From positions 72,840,100-72,904,099 of the forward strand of contig NC_068939.1 of NCBI RefSeq assembly GCF_016801865.2: DNA of 64,000 bases. Reading direction: 5' to 3'. The DNA comes from Culex pipiens pallens (Eukaryota; Arthropoda; Insecta; Diptera; Culicidae). Position 1 is the stretch's first letter, and each line of letters opens with the position of its first letter. A program made the translations under genes and the position numbers. The notes under the pieces were generated by a model. It had not been told where the DNA came from, searched no databases, and was given only the letters and a program-made list of their open reading frames with translations. Of this stretch, positions 38,099-50,030 are shown piece by piece.

Positions 38099-38100
38099 TA

Positions 38101-38159
38101 CAAATTGCTACCGGATCTTTTTCCGGATCTCTCCCGGAAAAGATCCGGCAGCAATTTTG
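38101..38159. repeat. 59-bp near-perfect palindrome
   Basis: The half-sites ATTGCTACCGGATCTTTTTCC and GGAAAAGATCCGGCAGCAAT mirror each other around CTCTC, directly abutting the MITE at 37911-38098. Confidence 0.8.
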
Positions 38160-38569
38160 TATGGTTTGACGTTTGCGGAGTGTAAAGGTAAACAAATCAC
38201 TTCGTGCATTGGCCGATAGTAGGAAGAGTTGTTATGAGTTGAGGTTTTGGTTTGTGTTTCTCAAAATATTTCTCATTTTTTACGATTTTTTTGGAATTTT
38301 TTGGTGCAAGTTTAGAGGTTTGGGGTTTATAATCGAAGTTTATATTACAAAATTTCAAAAGGTGCTTAAAGAATGATTACAGTAATTCTACCATTAAAAA
38401 ATACAAATAAAAGGCCACAAGAATTAAAAGAAATACTTTTTTAATTTTTTTTTGTCTTTTAACGCACTGTAATGACGAAATTTTTTTTTATCATTTCACA
38501 AGATATTCTACTTTTTTCAATAAAATGTTCTGCAATTGGGTCCCAAAATGAAGTCTAAATTTGTGATGA

Positions 38570-38850
38570 GCAATAATCATAACGATAAAGCTTATTTTTC
38601 TGAGTACAATGACCATTTGTACGACCGCAAAGGATTTAAAATGGATTTTTAATTGAATTAAAAAAAAATAACTTCATGGTCCTTCTTGACAGCTCGTTCC
38701 AAGGGGACCATAGTTTATCAATCGAAAAAATGTTGTTCCGACAATATTTTTTTTTTGCATTAAAATAAAAAAAAGTGTTTGGAAATGGTTTTTAATCGTG
38801 TTTTTTACCGTTGTACATAAAAATTGACATAGGGCTTTAGTACCCAATTT
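38570..38850. repeat. Dispersed repeat, partner of 8550-8830
   Basis: Reverse-complement copy of the UBE3B intron 2 repeat (AAAGCTTATTTTTCTGAGTAC, TTTGTACGACCGCAAAGG, TTGACAGCTCGTTC, ACCATAGTTTA). Confidence 0.7.
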
Positions 38851-39207
38851 TTATAATTATTTGGAATTTAATGGAGATGGGCTCACCAGACTAGTTAATT
38901 TTTTATTTGAGGTATCTACAACACGTCAAGCACCATAATAGTAACATATTTAGTAACATTTTTATAAGGAACCAATTGTAAAGAATCATTGCTCGCTTAC
39001 TTCATCTAAAGGTAAACCTATTACGCATTTTTTTTTTTTTTTTGAAAATGTAATCGGGAAAGTATTCTACTCACTTCATGGGACGTTGTAAGAGTTCCTT
39101 AAAGCCGACTTTTGAATTGTAAACTTAGTTTTAACGCTTACGTTTTTGACAGTTAGATTTTAAAACCGACTATTCATTTTGTAATCTGAAGATAATATTT
39201 GCCATTT

Positions 39208-39298
39208 CCCTCTGAGAATTCTGGCTTGAGCCTCGACTTGATTCAGGCTCGATCTCGAGCCAGATCGACTCGAGGCTCGAGCCAAAATTCTCAGAGGG
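39208..39298. repeat. 91-bp palindrome rich in CTCGAG
   Basis: The outer arms CCCTCTGAGAATT and AATTCTCAGAGGG are exact, and inner arms repeat GGCTCGAG / CTCGAGCC motifs. Highly hairpin-prone. Confidence 0.8.
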
Positions 39299-39639
39299 TT
39301 TTAACAGGAATGGTGGTGTATCGGATTTGCCCCCGGTAAAGCCACATAACCACGCATATCAAACGATTTTGCAAACCGAACAAAATTTAATCTCACTTTT
39401 TTCATGTGCGTACACGCAATACATACGCACGTAGGTATCTCTATGACTGGATTGTATGACGAAAAGCTAACAAACTTCTTTAAAATGAAATGCCATGTCA
39501 AGCTCAAAAAGTAAATCGATAAAATATTTCATGCTACCCTAATCTGGGTAAATTGAACTCCGACAAAACTCATCAGTTTCTTTTGCCAGTCTATTGATAT
39601 GCAATTTCATTGATGCGAAAACGTCAAATTTTGTTTATA

Positions 39640-40440
39640 AACATTTGGAAGCTGCTGTGCCGCCTACTGCGACCGTTGCGTCCGAGTCGGGCGTAGTTGT
39701 CTAAAGCGCGGACCGTGTCTGTTGCAAGATTTTCCGGTGGGTTTTGGTTATCCGGTCGGCGACAGCGGCAAGATAAGTTTGTGGAAACCCTGCCGGACAT
39801 ACATACAGCGACGGCAGCAGCAGGTGGTGACAGCGAAAAGGTAAGTTTTATTACGATAGTGAGTCTTGGCGGCATTAACTATATTTGACTGCTCTCTTTT
39901 TTCATCTTTCAGAACCGTAGTCCCAGCAATGCCCTCGTTTGATCGCTGATGCAGAACCTGGGTGTGCAAGGTGGTGATGATGTGGGAGGAAAAGAAACGA
40001 TCTAGATGATCGGTTATGGTCCCGGTGACGATCGGGCAGCCAGATGATCTTGGTACTGGACGTCGACGGACAGGAGCAGCTGATCGCAGCTTCGTTGCTG
40101 AACGGCGGAAGAATCAATCTGATGAGGGCAACTGTATCGAACAAGTACATCAGGTCCAGAAAAATTTACCACACAGGTAAACTAACGGTGGCGATGGCTG
40201 GCGGTGAAGGTGCTAAGCTGATCAATTTCTCTACTATTTTTGTTTTTTAGGGAAATAAAAATGCGAAACGTGGCGCGCGATTCCTGTAACAATTTCGACC
40301 CAGTGCATGATTCCGGATAGCAACAATTAGCCACGTGTCGGCCACGATGACGACGATCAACGTCCGAATGGACTCGTCGTTTGCCATTCACCAAGAGGAC
40401 ATGAACCCGACAGCAGCAAACTTTCATTGTTAGGTAAGTA
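39640..40440 (+). other. Exon-like segments without a sustained ORF
   Basis: GC-rich blocks end in strong splice donors: AAAAG/GTAAGT at about 39841, CACAG/GTAAAC at about 40177 and TTAG/GTAAGT at about 40435. Two acceptors fit: TTTCATCTTTCAG before 39913 and TTTTGTTTTTTAG before 40251. Joining them does not keep any frame open beyond about 50 codons. This could be a non-coding RNA, an untranslated leader captured by the surrounding element, or a pseudogene. Confidence 0.35.
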
Positions 40441-40962
40441 AATTCCGTATTGCCAAAATCACCTTTTGCCAGACACTTTTACGATAAGGTTTTTTTCTGC
40501 AGTTTTGTTTTGGCGGGAAAACTATCAGCCCCGGTAATCCTCTTTCCTCCAAATTTGTACATAAATGATTCTTTTCATTCAATCTTTGAATGGCTTTTGA
40601 TTATTCAGATCATTCCTTGTTTCAATGCTCCGTTGAATCTAGTTTCTGTTGCAATTTTCAAACAGTGGCTTTGCTGATTAAATTAAAATCCAAAAGTTAA
40701 TCACGTTGAGCAATAGTTTACAACACGTTTGAAATTTACATCGGATTTTGGATTCAATGGAGCTAAAAAATTTTTTAATTTTGGTAAATTTACGTTAGTT
40801 TCATCGGAAATTTACAAGTTTGCAAAAAGTTTTGCCAAGGCACGTTTACATCGGATGTCTTTTAAATTTCCGATGAAGTTGTTGTAAATTCGCATCATTA
40901 ATGGCGTGCACTTTTGGTACATCATGAATGATGTAAATTTACCCGATTTTTTTTTCTGTGTA

Positions 40963-42350
40963 TAACAAATATATTATTTTTGAAAAAAAATTTAGATAAC
41001 GTCGTAATCTTGCGCCTATTTCTCTTCTAGTTTTCCTCCCTCTCTCTGGTTAGGGTAGCTCGGAGATCATTAAGGAGTTCTCGACATAGGCAAGGGAGTC
41101 TACCTTCTTCCGAGCAGGGAATCTGTGGTCGCACAGATTTGTCAGACGTAATAGTTTCAAAGAGAGTCGAAATCTAGCAAGATTTCAAATTGATGAATCT
41201 TTTGAAAATTTCATAAAAAAATAATCAAATAAACTGTCAATTTAAAAACTAACCACGACAATTGTGTATTCACCACAGTTCATTCTCATGTATTTGACAG
41301 CTGAACAGTGCTCATTTTCACAACTAGATGGCTCTAGTGAGGAGCGTTCGAAAAATTATTGAAATATGATCATTGAGTGAAATTTGACTAAATTTGCTGA
41401 ATTTGGCCCAAATTTGGTTTGTTTCTAACGAGAATGTTTTCAAAACGACCGTTATTTATTAACCCCTATAATGGGTTAGAACTTCAACGTCTGTTGTTCT
41501 GTGTCAGCGCTCCGTAAAGTGGCAACTTCTCAATCTCAACCCGTTTGGTTATGGATCCGAGTGGAGATCACACCGCCGTGGCGGCACAAAATCAAAGAGC
41601 TTTCGGGAGGTTTTAAGTGTTATTTTATGACGACAAACGACGACTTCTGTTGAATCTCTCGGCTCTTGGATCTTGGCCAGGAGGAGTACGATATGGATAC
41701 GGCCAAGGTGGCATGCGTTTTAAGCCTTCCGAAGACGCTTCTTTTCGACTCTTGGCTGCGAGTGATAACAGATTGAATTAATTTTCAATTTATGCCTGGA
41801 TAAGAGTTTATGGATGTTTTTTCTCCGCCTCATTAGGAGGAATTTGCGCCCCGAAAATGTGATGTTCCCATCATCTCTCGGGGCGGCTGCTGGTTGGGCT
41901 AAGGAAGGTCATTCCGGCACGGTGTGGTCAAGATGTTCTTCGCCGGTGGCGCGAGAAGTTATGGGAAATATGTCGTGGAGGTCGTCCATTATGGGGGCTT
42001 TAGGTGGAGTAGTGAATCACAGATAAGCTGGAATGGTTCAGAAAAATGATGTATCAGTTTGATGAAATTGAGAAAATTCAGATTTTTCCACTATTCGCAA
42101 AGTCTTGAAATTCTTAAAACTAAAGTTTCTCAAAATTACCTCATCACGACAAAAATTATGATAAAATAAGTTGTACAGTATGGTGGTTTCAAAATAATAA
42201 TTTAAGAAGTAATCTGATATGTTTATTGTTGATATTTATTGATGAACAAGTGTGTTTACAACCGTTTCCAACCAGTTACATTGTGATGCCATAAACCACC
42301 CTCAACGCAAGTGTTATTTATTGCTAGTCAAATGAGGGTTGTTTTTTCAG
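40963..42350. other. Non-repetitive island, no gene
   Basis: GC-balanced sequence at about 41040-41160 and 41490-42030, flanked by AT-rich DNA. No ORF with recognisable features was seen. Confidence 0.35.
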
Positions 42351-42975
42351 CATCCTTCGATCTCGTCTAACCCACTGACACACATAAAATCGACCACGAT
42401 GTTTGGTAAACATGTTGCGCAATTGTTCCGTAAACATGTTTCTCGAAACATTCTTCAGGACACGTGGTTCAGCGTAAACAATCTATCAACTCAAAAGATG
42501 CTTCAGCAAACGAGGGTCGACATTTTCCCAGCCATAAAAACGTCTTTATAAAGACCAATGTTTGTTGATTTGTTACCAGAAAAATATCCATTTCCAGTTT
42601 TAAGGGGTCGCTCACTCGAGTCAACACCCACTCTCAAGACCATTTTCCAACCATTCAGCGAACGCTCCGCAGGGAGTGACAATTTACCGTAAATAGCGGA
42701 GCTTCTAATTTGCCATAAATCAGGTTCGTCGCGCCGGCCGTTGGAAGTCACCTGCGCCACACCTCAATAAGGGCCGGATCGAGAAAAAAAACCCCTGCAA
42801 ATGATGGGAAAAAACATGAACACCACTCCACGTGAGTCCTTTGTGGCCATGGGAACCGACGAGGTGGACGCGCTGCGATCTTGCCGCAGACGTAATTCTT
42901 ATCTCCGGAAAGGACGCGCTGGGATTTGTCAACGCAGCGGGGGAGGATCGGCGACTTGTCGCCGAATTTTGATCA
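42351..42975. promoter_or_regulatory. Candidate cis-regulatory island with forkhead-type sites
   Basis: Three GTAAACA motifs (42406-42412, 42430-42436, 42474-42480) lie within 75 bp, with a perfect TTGCGCAA (42415-42422) between the first two. GC-rich unique sequence follows at 42600-42975. No promoter or ORF is evident. Confidence 0.3.
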
Positions 42976-43420
42976 CATCGACAGTAGTTTGTTTTTTTTT
43001 TCTTCTTTTAAGAAATGGTTAATTTTCTTTATTGAGAATTTTTTAAGGATTATCTTACGTAGTGTTACATTACCTATTTTTTTTTGCTTTATTCAAAGAT
43101 TCATAATTATTTTCTTGTTTTGAAAATTATAATAGAACATCATTCTGGTCTGTGAATGGATTTAAATTAATGAACTCGATTTTATTATGTTTCGATCCAG
43201 AAAAAAATCAGATTTAGAAATTTAACATAAGAGTTCATTCGAAAATAATAATACGTTTGGTGTCAATCATTTGTCAATTACGATCTATTTTTTTTATTAT
43301 TGTTTTTTTTCAATACACTTGAATTCTTAAAACAGAACTTAAATTAAGATTTGTACAAAAAAATCTCTTCTCACAATTTATATCTTACTCTTGGAAAATT
43401 CTCCAAAATAAAATTAAAAA
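42976..43420. other. AT-rich spacer, nothing recognised
   Basis: Long T-runs, no ORF and no repeat borders. Confidence 0.35.
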
Positions 43421-44260
43421 AAACGCTTTTCTCAGAAATCTTTGAAATTTCGTGCACGGCTGGGAGTCGTCCCATAGAAAAAAAAACCTAACACTAATTT
43501 GAAGGTTTTGATGCGCTCTTTCGATTGATTTTTGGCCCGAACCCTGGAACTCAAAGCCTGATTTTTGAGAGCTCTTTTTCTGAAATACTTGTGCGATGTC
43601 TGTATCCGCTTTTAAAAATGTGTGTCTTCCATCATTGGAAAACCGCTCGTAAAACCCACAATTTTTTTTTATTTCAGATTTGAAGCCCTGGGGTCGGAGA
43701 CGAACATGCTAATTTTCGATTCACAATTTTCGACCAGTAAATGTGGTCAAAGCCATTTTTAGAGGTATTTTTTGGACTATTTTACAGATAACACTATCAA
43801 ATTAAAATAATTCAGTTTCAAACAAAAAGCCATTCGAAAACATGCGCCATTAAGTGCTTGGGCCCAAAATTTGAAGCTTTTCCAAAATTTACAGTTGCGT
43901 TTCTTTTTTTAATTTAAACTGCTGCGCAAAAACGGTCCTTTTCAGAAGCTAATAACTTTTTAGCAAAAAATACTAAAAATATGGTATCTTCGGAAAGTTG
44001 TTCAAAAGTTAATGAAGGTTCTACATTTGAGAATTGATAAAGATTGGACGACTTTTGCGCCCTCCACAGGTAAAAACAGAAACAGCTGCTTTTCTCCATA
44101 CATTTTGACGATTTTTCCCATACAAACTTCAAGCGATTAGAGGGAGGGGTTCCCGTGGTCAGAATGAGCTCAAATTTGGAATTTAGTCTAGTGATGGGTC
44201 AATCTTTGATTTCAGGGGGTAGCCCCGAGAAAGCCCGGATTTGGACCACCATACTGAGTA
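43421..44260. repeat. Probable dispersed repeat, borders unclear
   Basis: The texture resembles other repetitive segments in the window (CATACAAACTTCAAGCGAT, TTCGGAAAGTTGTTCAAAAG phrases), but no mirror or second copy was found here. No ORF is supported. Confidence 0.3.
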
Positions 44261-44439
44261 CTCTTTATATTTATCTAATAATGTGATAATTAACAACTGA
44301 AATTAAAAAAAGGCATTCGAGATTGAGATCTTCATCATTTTGTAAGAAAGGCTTTATTTCACTTTTTGGTGATATTAAATCGGGTTTTTCAATATTGTTT
44401 ATTTAGTACATCCTTTTGAAATAAACTACTCAAAAGTAT

Positions 44440-44850
44440 TTTGGAGCATCCATAAACTACGTGGGGAAGATTGTTTTTTAATGAAGATTGTACACATATG
44501 GTGAGGCTTCATCCATAAAGTACACAGTAAAAAATTGTGTAAATTTGGAAGGTGTAATTTTGGAAGGTTGAATATTACCTCTTTTATGATGTAATTTTAC
44601 CTAAATTTAGACTGAAAAAGTGACATTACACCAGAAAAGTGGTGAAATTACACATTTTCAGAGGTAAAATTACACATTTTTTCTGACATAAAAGATGTAC
44701 CCCTTGCCAGATGTAATTTTACCATGATTTTTTTTTCTGTGTACGTCACACTAGAATCAGCCAAAATATAACCCCCATCCCCCCTCCTTTGTCACGCTTT
44801 TCCTATACTCCCCTCCTAGAGCGTGACATACTTTATGGATGACACCTAAG
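44440..44850. repeat. CATCCATAAA-type repeat split by a MITE
   Basis: CATCCATAAA occurs at about 44450 and 44512. The inverted form TTTATGGATG occurs near 44833. The MITE at 44523-44741 interrupts the ATAAAGTA/CGTCAC junction. Confidence 0.55.
44523..44741. mobile_element. 219-bp MITE (CACAG termini, TA TSD)
   Basis: The ends CACAGTAAAAAAT and ATTTTTTTTTCTGTG are flanked by TA (44521-44522 and 44742-44743). The interior repeats GTGTAATTTT / AAAATTACAC phrases. The termini match those of element H. The nearby mirror GTGACATACTTTATGGATG (about 44823-44842) shows the junction without insertion. Confidence 0.8.
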
Positions 44851-44930
44851 GAGAAGATCTGAAATATTTGAGAAAGTATCCACTTGGTTTGTAAATGGCT
44901 CAGAATTTATAATTTTTGTATTTTTGCCTT

Positions 44931-45627
44931 CCTCACTTTACTGAGGAAAAGCTATAAAATCACTCGAAAGTGAATATATTAATTTGACCTCCTAAACCCA
45001 CCTTCACGAACACAATGTGTCATGTCGACTCAGAATCAAATTCTTAGTAGGTAAATGTCTGTGTGTAGGGTAGTTTGTCTGTGCACCGAAAAATATGCAC
45101 TCGATTATATCAGCACTGGCTAAACCGATTTAAATCGTTTTGGTCTCATTCGATTCGTCTTGGGGTCCCATAAGTCCCTATTATGAAGTTTAGTTAAGTA
45201 CTTCAAAAGTTATGCTGAAAAAACGTTTTAAGAAAAGTCCGGCAGTTTGTAAAAAGGGTGGTCCCCGTCATATTATACATTTTCAGAAAGTTCTTTCTAA
45301 CGAGTACAAAAGATTGAAGATCTGACAACCCTATCAAAAGTTATGACCACTTAAATGTTAATTCAACACTTTTCACACACATTTTCTCACATATTTTGAT
45401 AAAAACGTTGTCCGGATCTATCATGCGAACTATTGTTGGATGGATAATCAAAAGACCTTTCCAATGAGCCCAAAAGATTGAAGATCTGAAAACCCTATCG
45501 AAATAAATGAGTAATGAAGCTTAATTTGTTAAACGTACTAAATGGTAATGATGCAATTCTGACTGAATGTATTCACTATATGAATGTGAGGAAGACATCA
45601 ACCGCCTGAAGTTGAATTAAGTAACGT
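44931..45627 (-). mobile_element. Element D, copy 3 (inverted)
   Basis: Reads TTTTTGCCTTCCTCAC at the left and AAGTAACGTTTTT at the right, that is, the reverse of copies 1 and 2. The interior shares the AGATCTTCAATCTTTTG / CGGATCTATCATGCG phrases. It is more diverged than copies 1 and 2. Confidence 0.8.
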
Positions 45628-45639
45628 TTTTTCAATGAA

Positions 45640-46640
45640 AAATACGTTTTTTTCGGAATTTTGAGTAGGCCATCAAATTAGGCGTCCAATTTTACATAAA
45701 ACAAGCTAACCCCGACAAACTTCGTTCTGCCTTTTTTTCGTTTGCTGACGTTTTTTGATTTTTTGATTATTCAGCCTCCTGTGATCATGTTAGGGTACCA
45801 ACATTTTCGTAATTAAAAAAAAAATAATTAAATTTTCCGGTTTCTGCGCGTGGCGCGTCGAAAAACTCTGTTTTTATTTTCAAAAAAAACATAACTCGGA
45901 AACGTACGAGTCGACATCGCCAATTTTTTTAATATGTTATGTGAAATTTTCCGAGGAATCCGATTAAAATATTTTCAGACATAGGCTCTTTGGTCCAGAC
46001 ACGGTCAAAACGCCATTTTAAGTTTTCATACGATTTTTGAAACTTCTTACTATTTCTCCCAAATAGCCAAACTCATCACCTTTCTTTTGCGTCTAAGACA
46101 GCTAAAATCGGATGAAATGACGCGGAGATATGATTTTTTGAAAAAAGTGGTTTTTGCGAAAAATGACGAAAATTGCAATTTTTTGAACCACCCTAGCACG
46201 ATGTAGGTCACCCTAATGGCCAAACAAAAAAAAGGGTCTAATTATTTTGGCCAAGGAACCCCCCAAAAATTTTGAACCTGATTGGAGAACTTTTTTTCGG
46301 TTTAGGCTCTTTTTAAATGGAATTGTAAGATTCTATTGGATATCAAATTTCCAATCCATCACCATTTCAGGCTGCAAATTATTAAATGTTCAAAATTTAA
46401 TGGGTCGTACTGCCCCTCCGTCACGAGATATTTAAAAATGGATCTCGGATTCGTGATCTGGGACAAAAGTTACCCCTTAGGACCAAGTTTCACGCAAATC
46501 GAAGAGAGGTCGGGGCAACTTTTTCCGATTTCGTGTGAGTTGGCAGAGAATGACCCTTATAATAACAAGATTTGTTATTCGTTTGGTATTCTTACTTAGA
46601 AAAAAAAAACACCAAATGAGATAATTTTGACCAATTTCGT
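45640..46640. repeat. Probable dispersed repeat, borders unclear
   Basis: Non-coding, with several stretches of repeat-like texture. The GAGAATGACCC phrase near 46546 resembles the terminus of element G (GGGTCATTCC in reverse). No complete element can be delimited. Confidence 0.3.
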
Positions 46641-46703
46641 GGGATTAATTATTTTGGCCATGAAACGAGGTCTTTAAGAGCGAGTTTTTCACCAGTGTGT
46701 AAC

Positions 46704-47301
46704 AGGTTGTATCGAGGTTCTCCGATTCGGATGAAACTTTCAGCGTTTGTTTGTCTATACATGAGATAAACTCATGCCAAATATGAGCTCTCTGCGACAA
46801 AGGGAAGTGGGGTAAAACGGGCATTGAAGTTTGAGGTCCAAAAAACATGAAAAATCATAAAATTGCTCCCATTTGCGTAAAACTTGATCAATTCCAACTC
46901 TCTTAGATGCATTCGAAAGGTCTTTTGAAGCACTTCAAAATGTGCCATAGACATCCAGGATTGGTTTGACTTTTTCTCTTAGCTTTTGCAAATTACTGTT
47001 AAAAACGTTTTACAGCGTTCTCTTTTGCCCTGTAGCTTAAGAAGACGGCACTTTTTGGGCTCAATTTTTATATTTTCGGATTCTTCGGGAAATTTCACGT
47101 CAGTTTAAAGTATTTGAGTCGTAAATTTGATTTTAAAAAATAATTAAACAAAACATTTTTGAAAAAAAATTAGATTTGGTTTACGTTTTACCCCACTTCC
47201 CTTTGTCGCAGAGAGCATATTTGGCATGAGTTCATCTCATGTATAGACAAACAAACGCTGAAAGTTTCATCCAAATCGAAGCACCTCGATACGACTTCTA
47301 G
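46704..47301. repeat. Inverted repeat, arms of about 120 bp
   Basis: Left arm 46704-46826 and right arm 47188-47301 mirror each other (TTGTCTATACATGAGATAAACTC; CTGCGACAAAGGGAAGTGGGG) around a 360-bp AT-rich centre. Probably a foldback element. Confidence 0.75.
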
Positions 47302-48430
47302 AACAAACCGAGCAAAATCTACAAATACTGCCTCTTAATCTAAAACTGTTATAATAAATTGAAATTTTTAAGTTATTTTTTTATTATTTTTGATATAACC
47401 TTAAGGGAGTTTGCTAAAATTTGTTAGAACTATGGGACAATTTTAACCAATTTTATCGGGGCTACTATTTTAAATCACCAACTTGAAAATGGAACCAGAA
47501 ATTACCTTCGGCTTCAAGGTAGATGGAGTAAATTTATTTACACTGATTCCTCTTCTAAAACTAAATCAATTCCATTCCCAAGGGTTGAAACCCATTCCTC
47601 CAGACAACCATTGGTGGGCCGATCCAATTGACTCCAGTCTGGCACCTCCCATGTCTGCTCCAGATTTTCCAAAATAAAAAGAGCAACATTTCTTAACATT
47701 TTCATAACTCGTTAAAAACGCTCAAGCCCAGAAACCGAGAAATGGGTTCATCCTCGGGCCCGATCAGATAAGGGCTCATAAAGTTGTCCCAAAATGCGCC
47801 GGAGATCGTGCCCTTTGGTCCTTTTGATTTCGCCAAGTTTCTCGCAACCTTCTTCGGAGAGCGGAGGCCTGCGGTATGTTTTGGGAATAAACACACACAC
47901 GCACAAGAACTGGTTTTTTTTTTGAAAACGTTGTCGCCTCCGTCGGGAAGGCCCGACCCAAAGAGGGAGGGAAAATTTATTGCGATTTTGGTGGCGCCTA
48001 AATTATTGCATTTTAAACGCGTCGTCGCTTGTCTAATTTCCTTTGGATGGTTTTTTTTGGTGTTGCTTTCAGTCTCTTTCAATTTTCACTCGCACTCAAT
48101 TGGGATGTGCTCGATGTGGGAAATTAATTACGGAAAATGGAGCAGAACGGAGTTTTATGAGGGGTTGAAATGTGTCATGGTAGAGAAGTGATGAGAAGTG
48201 GTTTTTTTAAACTTGGAATTGGAATTTTTACTTCAAATCTTTAAGAATTTTTCATATTTTTTTAGAAATCTGCAATTTTTTTTGCAATCTCTTGATTATC
48301 ATGATCTTAAAACAATTCATGGCAAAACAACAAAACAAAACATGGCTTAATTTTTTGTATTATGTAGGCATATTTTGAATATCAAATGTAGTCGTTAAAC
48401 AAATTGACTATCTGGGTTTAACAGATTCGA
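47302..48430. other. AT-rich spacer then non-repetitive island
   Basis: The part at about 47480-48190 is GC-balanced and unique-looking. Overlapping open frames on both strands lack ATG starts or domains and are not called as genes. Confidence 0.35.
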
Positions 48431-49102
48431 AATAGTAGTTCATGCAACAAGTTGCAGAAAAAAGATTTTTTAGGCACGTTTTGTGAATTTATCTTTTGAG
48501 GTTTACCTAGTGTCAAACTTCAAAGCAGTATCGGAAAATAATACATTTCAATACAAGTGCTGATATTTATTAATCCTTCTGTTAGAATGTTATTTACCAT
48601 CTAGATAAGTGTCAAACTCGAAAACAGTATCAAGATATATAACTTTTTGATACAAGTGCTGAAAAGATTATTTTTGCAATTCCGTCGTGAAACTATTTAC
48701 TTTTCCTGTCATTTTTGAACGACGAAATAGCCTACTTTTCTGAACCAAAAATAACAGAATCGAATAGCAACACTTTTCAAAATAAATGCTGAAAAGTTCT
48801 ACTTTTCAGCACTGAAACGGGTGCTGAAAAGTTGAACTTTTCAGCACTTGTTTGGAAAAGTAACACTTTTCAACATTTTTTTGATTTAAACGATTTATTG
48901 ACAAAACACATGAAAATTTGACTTAAAATTTCACTTAATGGGTGTTTTTCGGAATTGAAAAAAATGTTGTATGGAACTCGTTGCAAAACTTGATTTTTTC
49001 AACACTCGTCGTATTTATCCAACTCGGTGAACCTCGTTGGATAAATGTACGACTCGTGCTGAAAAAATCCTCTTTTTGCAACTTGTTGCATAAACTACTA
49101 TT
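48431..49102. mobile_element. Foldback element J (672 bp)
   Basis: The ends read AATAGTAGTTCATGCAACAA and TTGTTGCATAAACTACTATT, inverted copies, followed inward by further mirrored AAGTTGCA and GCTGAAAAGT motifs. A partial direct copy of its centre is at 60985-61225. No ORF. Confidence 0.75.
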
Positions 49103-49145
49103 AAAAACACGCAAATGAATGCTGAAAAGTACATTTAAGTACTTT

Positions 49146-49262
49146 TATTTCAAGCAAAATAATGTGAATGGGCCAATATATTGTAAAAATCAACTGACTT
49201 GAGCAGGATACTCTTTGTTCACTCTTCGACATTGGCCCATTTACATTGTTTTGCTTGATATT
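49146..49262. repeat. Short hairpin with GGGCCAAT arms
   Basis: CAAGCAAAATAATGTGAATGGGCCAAT-like sequence at 49146-49174 is mirrored at 49233-49262 (ATTGGCCCATTTACATTGTTTTGCTTG). It adjoins element J. Confidence 0.7.
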
Positions 49263-50030
49263 GCATGAGAATGTCAGGAAAAGTTAATAGTTTCGCAACA
49301 GAATTGCAAAAAATATATTCACTTTACCTTAAAAAGATTAGTTCCGAGTTGGTTCCGAGTTTGTTTCACAGTTCAGCCTCAAAAAATGCAGAGGTTTTTA
49401 GTGTTTTTTTGGAGTTCTTTTACATCAATAGCGATTAAAAGCAAAATTTTTACCATTCTGATTATTACAAACGACTTTTTTAAATGATTTAAATTTAAAT
49501 GGACCTCTTAGGAGAAAACAAAAAAAAAATGGATTGTGATTAGGGACCAAAATTATCCTTAAGACAAAATTTCACGAAAATCACGACAACCTTTGTGATT
49601 TCCTGAGAGTTGATACAGAATAACTCAATTATAAAGCGAAATAAAAAATGGAAAAAGTTATTAATGTAAGTTGATGTACTTTCGTTGTTTTATTACCATT
49701 ATTTAAATTTCCTTTAAAAAAATATTAGCATTTCGAGCCAAATGGTTTTTTTCTGCTTTACATACTATAACTAAACTTCACCTAAATTAATTTCCTCCAA
49801 ATTAGAAATAACAAATTCTCCAAATTTCATAAGATAATGCTGATGTGAACAAAAGTTACGGCTTTTAAAATTTTGAACTATTTTTGAATAAGTTTCTCCT
49901 CAGCTGTTTAAAAAAAACACATTATTTTTAATGATTGAAACTATCAAAAATTGATTCTAAATGTTGGGAAATCAGCTAAATTTTAATTTAAATAATCATA
50001 TAATCCAAATTCTACAATTTTCCCATCCTT
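49263..50030. other. AT-rich spacer, nothing recognised
   Basis: No ORF, no repeat borders. Confidence 0.35.

Larger units (their letters stand above)
36724..40960. mobile_element. Possible 4.2-kb TIR element H (CACAGAAAAAAAA termini)
   Basis: The outer ends read CACAGAAAAAAAAATGTAAATTTACC and an inverted counterpart ending TTTCTGTG, flanked by TA (36722-36723 and 40961-40962). Subterminal regions on both sides are rich in TGTAAATTTAC and CATTTAAAT phrases. The interior holds a small MITE, two palindromes, a dispersed repeat and exon-like segments, and no transposase. An alternative is two separate short MITEs framing unrelated DNA. Confidence 0.5.

Noticed and set aside
47702..48191. Overlapping 126- and 135-codon frames on opposite strands
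   Set aside because: Mutually overlapping, with non-ATG or unsupported starts and no domain; likely chance in GC-balanced DNA.
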